Origin: Eurosta solidaginis
Taxonomy: Eukaryota > Arthropoda > Insecta > Diptera > Tephritidae
Assembly: GCF_040869045.1 (NCBI RefSeq)
Contig: NC_090319.1
Span: forward strand, 63,584,779-63,648,778
DNA length: 64,000 nucleotides
Direction: 5' to 3'
A program made the position numbers and the translations under genes. A model generated the notes under the pieces. The model had not been told where the DNA came from. It made no database searches and saw only the letters and a list, made by a program, of their open reading frames with translations. Shown here one piece after another: positions 56,795-64,000 of this stretch. The number at the start of each line of letters is the position of its first letter. The stretch's first letter is position 1.

Positions 56795-57665
56795 ATAGAT
56801 ATTATCGGTTATCGATTATCTATCGAAAAGTTTTGGACATGTCCTCAAAGATGAATCGAATAATTATCGAAAAGCTATTGACATCCCTTCAAAAAACGCG
56901 AGTACTCTATAAATAATGTAAGGAATACTCCTTTGGGAGTATAGGACTGCTCCAAATCTAATCTGTATTCATACAAAAAATGTGCTCCAATTAACATTGC
57001 GATGTCCTAGGAGAGGAGTAGGTGATCCCACTCTCGCTTTGTTTGTGAGTATTCCACAGAGTACATACGTGAGAGTACTTTCCAAGGTACTTTCACTGTA
57101 GTCTCCATGGAGCACCCACAGAGGATCATATGCTAGTACTTTGGAAGAGGAATTGTGTCGGAAAGAATTATCGAAGTGAATTTAATTTAAAATGGAAGTA
57201 AATGAAGAGGGGCAATACAACTTTTATATTTTATATTACGAATATTCTTATGTTATTTAGCATTTGCGTGAATAAAGAAACTAATATAATATGTATACAT
57301 AAAACCAGTGCGCTGTTGCATTTTATCAGAGTTGCCAAAGTAAAATTTTACTATTAGTTATTTGCATGCAATATTTTACTTTTGGCAACTCTGTTCGATC
57401 GTCATCGTGTCGTGATCAGTGTCGTTAAAAAACGAGCATTGATTGGCTGATGGTGGTCCGCAAACGCACTGCAAAGGAGTATTGTTAGAGTACTCCAACA
57501 TGAAGAAAATGGAACACGTAATCCAACAATTTTTGCAGGGATGTCATCAAAAATATATCGTTCTATTATCGAAAAGTCATCGGATAAATTTACCAATTCG
57601 TTATCGGAAACTTATCGGTTTGTTATCGATGATTCATCTGTTTGTTGTGTAATAGATATCGATAA
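56795..57665 (+). repeat. TATCGA 11-bp array split by an insertion
   Basis: Array words at 56795-56885 and 57545-57665. Between them (~56878-57550) lies a candidate TIR element with ends TGACATCCCTTCAAAAA and, from the other side, TGACATCCCTGCAAAAA. It contains several agtactcc words. A ~65-bp hairpin lies at 57331-57393 (agagttgccaaagtaaaat and complement). Confidence 0.55.
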
Positions 57666-58475
57666 AACCATAATTTTCGCTCTTTATTCCTTTTTAAAAT
57701 ATAAGAAAAATGTAAGCAGCTCTAAAACCCACGTTTAGAGCAAAAACGCACCTCCGATTGCTAATACTTCCACTATTTACTGACGGAAGATGGGAAGTTT
57801 AATTTGTAGCCAAAATCCCAGCTTCGACATCATATTCCAATTTCGAACTACCAGTAAACACTACCCGTACTTGAAAAAGGGCTTCCTCACCAGCTTGAAG
57901 AGAACCTTACCTCAAAATCTGACGCCACGCTCTACGGAAAGGCCTGTTTATGACGATACCACTGTAATAACTCTCGGGGTAATATCCGGACTCTCGGAAG
58001 CTGAAGGACCTGTGACGACGGAATGATTACTTGTGGTGCAGCTCCAAAACCCACGTTCAGATAATTATAAGTACGAAAGTAATAAAAGCCAAGGACAGGT
58101 GACGAATGTAATTAAAAGCAATATGAGCTAGCCGGGCTTTTAGGGTTTACCCGCCCAAAATCTCTACTTCCATCATAACCTGTTTAGTAACATAATAAAC
58201 TGCAATATTGCCAATCTATGTATATAGCGGGAATTAAGCTGTTGTCCGTTGCAATCTATAAATGAGCACTTTGTGTCTGCTAGTAGCCCCAAATATGGCA
58301 ACAACCCTTCCACTGATGAGCTATGTATGTATGCTGTCAAATGTGCAGCCATCTTCCTGGCCTTTCCAAAACCTCGCGAAACACCGAACATATTCACGAC
58401 GTTGACGTCACAAGTATAGGAAATATTGAACCTTTACGTCGATGTCATTACGCTACCGACTGACTGGTACCAAAC
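57666..58475. other. Unassigned DNA
   Basis: No recognisable gene or repeat. Confidence 0.35.
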
Positions 58476-58479
58476 AAAA

Positions 58480-59160
58480 GTGGGTGTGATGTTCGGCCTG
58501 GCCGCATTTTGGCGAGCATGCAGCAGCAAATATACCTAAAGCTCGAAATCGTTAAAAAATCTTCAACTCCCTCGCTGTCAGCACTTATGGCAAAGATAAA
58601 GAAACACACATAGCTGCCTACAAAGCAATTAGCCAGCCGCATGTATTATACGCGCATCCGATGAACGCCCAGCTTAAAAGAAACACAGTGGAGGAACTGC
58701 ATTCCTGTCAAAATACTCCATTCTGAACTGCCACGAGATGTCTTCTTATTTCGCCAGAACATCATCTATACAGTAAAGCGGCAATACTCCCCATAGAGGG
58801 AAGAAATGAAATGTTTAACAAACAGTTTACGTTGAATGCTCAGAATCTTCCATATCTTAACTGTCATCTAAATGAAGGAGCCCCACCTCCGCCGTTTGAC
58901 CCTGAAGAACAAAAAGGCCCTCAGAGTATTTCACAAAGATTTGGCAAAGTCCTATGCCGATAAATGCTCGGTGAACGCCGTTCTCAATGTCAAATGCACG
59001 GAACACGTAGTTCGGGAAAACATACTTGTGGCACAACTTCGATATGATTACTGTAATAGGATACACTCTCCATTATCCAAAAGCAGCGCCAACATACGCA
59101 ATGTGTCTACATAACACCAACCATATTTTCTCAATTGCAATGTATAACTAACGCTTCTAG
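58480..59160 (+). mobile_element. Jockey-like LINE C-terminal remnant
   Basis: Plus-strand fragments include KDKETHIAAYKAISQPHVLYA and, near 59035-59110, LRYDYCNRIHSPLSKSSANI, the same order as in 8548-9210. Many stops. Confidence 0.6.
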
Positions 59161-59249
59161 CACAAATGCGTCTTTGGTACAACTCAGTTGAAACTGCATG
59201 TTCGCACTTTTTGAATGGGGCGAAGGATTGCTGAAAAGAAACTCCCAAT

Positions 59250-60479
59250 TCATTCTTTCAAAGTGTATTTCTAGATCTACCTTGTCATTTATGAGATGCA
59301 TGAGTTCCTAGAAACCTTAAATGGAAAGACGTGCTAGGTGACTTAGTCTTACAGTCCAGAGATAATAATCTTGCAATACTTCTGTTTTTGATCACAACGA
59401 TGCACAATAAAGGGTAGAGCAGGGCAACTTGGTGTAGCTCACTCGTAAACAAAATTTTATCGCCTAGCCTATTTTAAAAGCGGCTATTATGCCTTCGAAC
59501 ATGAGTCTAGCAGTCATTGCTTGCAGAAAACTGCGATAATAAAGCTTTTCGCGATTAGCCTTCATGTGATGTTACTTTTTGGTCTTATAATACAAAAATT
59601 AAACTTATGCTTGGTTTTCTCTAGATCAAATTTGACCATAAACTTTAAAATATCAATAAAAACGTTATTTCATACAAAGTCAAATGCGTTTGCCGTCAGT
59701 TTTGCCTACAATTGACAATTAAATTAGCAAATAAGTGAAAATGGCACTATTTTATCGACTTCGAGTCAGTAATATGACATAATTGACACGCTTTTGGCCC
59801 CAACTGATCAGCCTGTCAGGCAGTTTTTGATGTCAGTCATTTTGCCCTCATGAAAATCAAGTATTAGTTGAAATATATTAGTCGCACTAGACTAAGCTGA
59901 TGAAATGTATGGCTACATAGTGAGGGCAGTTTTTAGAAGAGCTGATTATTGGGAGCATTACTATACGTGTTCATTAAACTTTATCTACCCATTCATCTAC
60001 CCATTAGCTTCTTGTTGCTTTACCTTGCCTACTGGGCTGCATCATGAGACGTATTTCATTTGCTTGAGCGAAGGGAATGAAGTGTGGTGTGCATTGTTTT
60101 TGTTTCCATTTAATGTATGCTGACATGAATTTCGGTAAAAAAGTATTTCAAATTGTCAATATGTACATATGTTGATCGCATAGTATATCTTTACTTAAAT
60201 TTTTTTTAATAAATAACAGATTTTGTTTCCATATATTTTTATTTTTTTATTTTTTTACTTTTAACTAAAACACTAAGTTTATTTATTTTCACCGTTTTCG
60301 CCCGGCATAAAGTAAGTGTACCTATTTAGTTTAAAAACCTTGTTGTTGTTGTTTAAAATTATTTTTTTAGTATAGACCAAAAGTTGGTAGTAAGAAGCAG
60401 ACATGTATTTTGAGACCAGAAAAGTCCTATGAAGTCGAATAAAAAACTATTGAAACTATGGGGTTCGCAAGGTCTCCCT
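59250..60479. other. Unassigned DNA
   Basis: No domain or repeat recognised. AT-rich, with a poly-T-rich segment near 60200-60260. Confidence 0.35.
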
Positions 60480-60563
60480 TTTGGCGTATGTGCTAGGTAA
60501 GGTTGAACTGCCCGGTCAATAAAGACCTCACATAGACTAAACGTGTCCATAGTGTTACCATAA

Positions 60564-60788
60564 AGCTGGAGTCATTGGTGCCGTATGTCGTATCGCTGTA
60601 TCCGTATCCCTAACGTAATCAGCTGTTTATCGTTACGACGGTAAACCAAAACCCAATTGGTTGGCTACGATACGGTTACGACTTTAGCGGCACCAATAAT
60701 CGATTGCATTAATTCTCATAAGGTTGGTCGAATCAGCTGTTAAAAGGTTACCGATACGGTTACCGATAAAGCACCAATGTCTCCAGCT
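60564..60788 (+). mobile_element. 225-bp TWA-target MITE, copy 3
   Basis: The ends are AGCTGGAGTCATTGGTGC and GCACCAATGTCTCCAGCT, with TAA duplicated at 60561-60563 and 60789-60791. It is inserted in the 3' untranslated part of a minus-strand LINE whose sequence continues on both sides. It has exactly the same length as the other two copies. Confidence 0.85.
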
Positions 60789-62340
60789 TAATGTTTGTTT
60801 TACGACCAAACCGTAAAAATCGCGATTAGGTACCAGGATTAACGTTATAAACTAACTTCGTCCTTTTGGCGAATAACAAAAGTTTGATAGGACCTGGCTT
60901 AATAGCTGCCTCGAGATCTCGGCACTCTGCCAACCCCAGTTACTGGAGGCTTGAGCTCGTGGATGAAAGACACGAACACAAAACGTGCTCAGACGTTTCT
61001 AACTTACCACATCTGCTGTTACTGACGAGTCCTTACTAATAAGCATGTTACATCAGAAGGCAATGTCCAGTTAGTGTGCCCATCAAAAAATCTTCTCTCT
61101 TTAGAAATATGAGCAACTTTCTGAGTCTAACATCTTACGATTTGCACAAGTTCTTATACGTTTTGGAGCCCCGAGCTTTTATCCACGCCTTTCTTGCTTG
61201 TTGGATCATATGCAACTTCTGTATCCAATCCAAACAGATTGGGACGCCTAACATCGATTCATCGAGTGCTGAACAGTCCTTTTCCAACTCATCTGCGTTT
61301 ATGTTCAATACTTCTTTGCATTCCAGGACACGTCTTGATGAAGTACTGCATGGTATTGTTGCCTTGATCGCCGCCTGACTGTCAATATATATGTATATTG
61401 ATGTGAATGCAGCTTAAGGGCGTTTTCTCAAGAATATGTGCTGCTTTCTTCACTGCTACAATTTCCACCCCAAAGACACTGCAGTGATCAATATAACTAG
61501 ATTGCCACGCAGTTTACGTAGATCCGACTCCTTCCGTTCATTTTATACCATCGGTATACAGGTCCGTAGTGTATTCTGCTATTTCGGCACCCTTGCGCCA
61601 ACCATTCGGCCCTATTGTGCCCCCAATATCTCTTTCGAAGCTTAGGCACGGGACTATATAGTAGGTTATACTGCTATAACCATACGGCTTGCAAACAAGC
61701 TGAGCAGAGGCCTTAAGCCTTGCTAGCGCTATATTTTTGATCATTAGGGCTGAAGGTGGGGATATCCAGAATGACATGCAATGCCGTTGTAGGGGTAATT
61801 TTCGAGGCTCCTGTTATATTACTCATGCATAATCAGCATGTCCCCTCAAATTTTTTGGTATACGACCTTTTTGTGTGGCTGCACACAAACCAAGGACTAC
61901 ATAGTAAAGTAAGGGCTTGACAATTGCTGTAAATACCCAATTAGAGTGTTTAATCAATAGCCCGCACGTGCATTCTATCATTCTCTTGCATTCTTATGTA
62001 GGCTTTCTTTGCCTTATTTTCCACATGGAGTTCCCACGACAACTCACTATCTCGTATAATTGCTAATTTTTTGTGCTGTACATAACTCCTCAAAGCTTAA
62101 GCCTACCCCAATTAGATACCTTCAATTTTTTCCGTGTTGACGGTTAACCCAACTCCAGATGCCCAGGCTTGTACATCCCGAAGTGTGTGATTCATTAGAG
62201 AGCTGATTGTTGTTAGACGTCTATCGCTTATGATGATTGAAAAATCATCTGCATATGCCGTAAGTTTGACTGGTCTTCAATCGATCCGCCTAAGCAATTG
62301 GCGTTCAGCGGCCACAGCACGGGTGATAATACCCCACCCT

Positions 62341-62710
62341 GTTGTTGTTGTTGTTGCAGCGATAAGGACACTCCCCGAAGGCTTTAGGGAGTGTTATCGA
62401 TGTTGATGGTCCTTTGCCGGACGCAGATCCGGTACGTTCCGGTAACAAGCACCATTAAGGCACCAGCCCGACCATCTCTGGAACGATTTAGTATGACCAC
62501 ATGAAATCTTCAAGCTAATCCCGCCCTCCAAACACCTATAAACGTGAGCCTCAGCTGTTTAAGTAACAGGAATAGCCACGGGTAGGTGAGGTGGACAATT
62601 GGGTTGGAGACGCTCTATTTTGCGCTACACAACCCCTTCAATCAATTTGGTGTTTTATTCGCCTCCTACGACAGTCGTGCCTGCCGCGGGGATATTCTAA
62701 GCCCCCTGAT
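62341..62710 (-). mobile_element. (CAA)n SINE-like element inside LINE reverse transcriptase
   Basis: Plus strand gttgttgttgttgttgcagcg start, ctccccgaaggcttta, ggcaccagcccgaccatctc, gaggtggacaattgggttgg and ccgcggggatattctaagccccc end. The most complete copy. It splits the RT just before GGVLSP; the flanks taccct/caccct suggest a short target duplication. Confidence 0.75.
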
Positions 62711-62760
62711 CTACCCTAAGGCGTTCCTCTATTAACCGATTTTGTGGTCTCGCATAGATG

Positions 62761-63928
62761 CCTGGATCATCTTAGTAAGAGTGAATAGATAAACAATATG
62801 TGATTGAAAAATGACACTGAAGATGGCTCATCGTCCAAAGCGCTTTCACTCCAAACCAAAATTAACGGGATGAGGGAAAATAGCTTCTACTGGTTATATT
62901 TATTCTTCAACGCCTCTTTAAGATTCTGTTTATATGTGGTTATGCCTTTACTGGTCCCAAAATATATATATTTCTCAAAGATAATTTAGGTGTTTATTGT
63001 TTACAAAGTGTATGGCTTGTTCACGAGCAACTCATGACTTCGAGATAGCGCTTTGAAGGCTGAAAGTCATGTTGCGCTCTTTGTATAATTTATTTAAATT
63101 TTATTTTTTTCTTTTTGTTTGTGATTCGCTTTCGGCATTCCCAATTTTAAATGTTTTTGGCTGTGTCTGTTTCCACTTTTATTTTTTGCTTTAAACCTAA
63201 GTAGTATTAGCTTGAGCAAACATTTTTTGTATTCACCTATATATTAGTTTTATAATTTTTTTTTTTTAATTTTTTTTTACTTAATTTTTTTTTACTTAAT
63301 TTTACTAACGTGCATAACCTTTTTTTATTATCGTGTTTTCATCCTTTTTTAATTTTATTGTTATGCTTTTGCCGATTTTTGTTTATTTAGTTTTTATATT
63401 TTGTTTATTTATATTTATCCAGTTTTTAGTTTACAAATAATACTAACCCTGTTCTTTATTTTTACTTAATTTATTTATATAAAATAAATAATACAATATT
63501 TGCGTTTAACATCTTAAATATTAACTTAAATGTAAACAATTATTTTTCACTTTAAATTTTTACAATAAATTAATTTTTATTTTTTTCTTTTCGCAAAATA
63601 GTTTCAAAGTTTATTTACAACGTTTGGACATACCAAGTTATACCGATTTATATCTACTATATATATGCGTTTTACCTCTTTTCCATAATTGACTAATCTC
63701 GAAAATTTTTATGTACTTAAGTAAAAGTAAATAATTTTATGTAAATAACGTTTTTTATAGCCAATTTCTTCACGATTTTTCAATTTCAATCTTTTTATAA
63801 GTGTGAATAGTTACCACAACCTATAAAATTATCTGTTTATTTTATTAATATTTGTTTTAAAGTAATAAAACGCGTGCGACTTCTTAAGACATGTAATAAC
63901 TGCTTTTTACACACAAAAAAAAAAAAAA
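62761..63928. other. Unassigned T-rich DNA
   Basis: Strongly T-rich from 63060 on, with repeated ttttttacttaa words. It could be UTR-like DNA of a minus-strand gene beyond the window, but no signal proves that. Confidence 0.35.
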
Positions 63929-64000
63929 CAAGTAAGGGCGGGACTGTCTTCGGTTGTGCTGCAGAACTCACCCCTTCCACGACTCGAGCTGAAAAATAAT
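63929..64000 (-). mobile_element. DINE-1-like Helentron, type A copy 3 (cut by window end)
   Basis: aacaagtaagggcgggactgtcttcgg is the complement of the type-A 3' end and hairpin. The hairpin has changed bases (cggttgtgctgcag). It continues past the window. Confidence 0.6.

Larger units (their letters stand above)
60480..62760 (-). mobile_element. LINE ORF2 remnant with nested MITE and SINE-like element
   Basis: On the minus strand, reading from 62760: a reverse transcriptase with GGVLSPV (just left of the SINE) and AYADDFSIIISDRR (~62240). Then ASGVGLTVNTEKIEG, an RNase H-like YTDGIK (~61560), the LTGHCLLM segment (~61050), a Cys-rich tail, and the 3' UTR ggacacgtttagtctatgtg. Interrupted by the MITE 60564-60788 and the SINE-like 62341-62710. 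This is the longest copy of the family whose 3' ends lie at 6620, 8060, 12130 and 17180. Confidence 0.75.

Overview
This is a eukaryotic, AT-rich, very repeat-dense window from a dipteran fly. A tephritid fruit fly is my best inference. The grounds are DINE-1-like Helentrons with the CCATGTCCGTCTGTCC block, a dipteran tRNA-derived SINE, a (CAA)n-tailed SINE-like family, CR1/Jockey/RTE-type LINEs, Ty3/gypsy LTRs that insert at ATAT, and a Rel/Dorsal-type transcription factor. No bacterial features and no CRISPR array were seen. Only two host protein genes are supported, both on the minus strand.

Host genes. (1) 51861-53966 is an uninterrupted 701-codon gene for a Rel/NF-kappaB protein of Dorsal type. 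It has a TATA box about 85 bp upstream of the ATG. It is intronless through the whole Rel homology region, has an Arg where the Rel signature has Gly, and lacks an obvious basic nuclear-localisation cluster after the Rel region; a retrocopy of dorsal is the simplest model. (2) 30402-34213 is a five-exon acyl-CoA ligase of the 4-coumarate-CoA ligase/luciferase-like family. Its exon 2 is broken by a 307-bp SINE-like insertion with a 13-bp target duplication, and its last exon has lost one base. I annotate it as a pseudogene or null allele.

Layout. 0-6.2 kb: (CAA)n SINE-like copies, a DINE-1-like Helentron carrying a 1-kb foldback, decayed LINEs. 6.2-12.6 kb: LINE 3' ends and a second DINE-1-like Helentron with internal ~155-bp repeats. 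12.8-15.5 kb: a decayed ORF1+ORF2 LINE on the minus strand. 17-23.3 kb: a LINE split by a foldback element, a tRNA-SINE, and a Tc1-like transposon that contains a 410-bp inverted duplication and a second type of Helentron. 23.3-28.4 kb: mostly unassigned. 28.4-30.1 kb: a solo LTR holding a P-superfamily MITE, then a short Helentron. 30.4-34.2 kb: acyl-CoA ligase pseudogene. 34.5-36.7 kb: a minus-strand Helentron holding two TWA-type MITEs. 36.9-39.0 kb: an 11-bp-period TATCGA array split by a LINE. 40.4-44.7 kb: a pol-deleted Ty3/gypsy element with a hAT-like MITE in its 5' LTR. 45.1-48.3 kb: hAT-like MITE, 41-bp minisatellite, a TIR element and a SINE-like copy. 49.4-50.8 kb: LINE fragments. 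51.5-54.1 kb: a MITE and the Dorsal-like gene. 54.2-64 kb: LINE fragments, AT-rich DNA, a LINE with a MITE and a SINE nested in it, and the start of another Helentron.

The main value of the window is its nested chronology. Paired target duplications and paralogous empty sites inside the window date many insertions relative to each other. Boundaries of decayed repeats are approximate, and family names rest on recognisable motifs rather than database searches.
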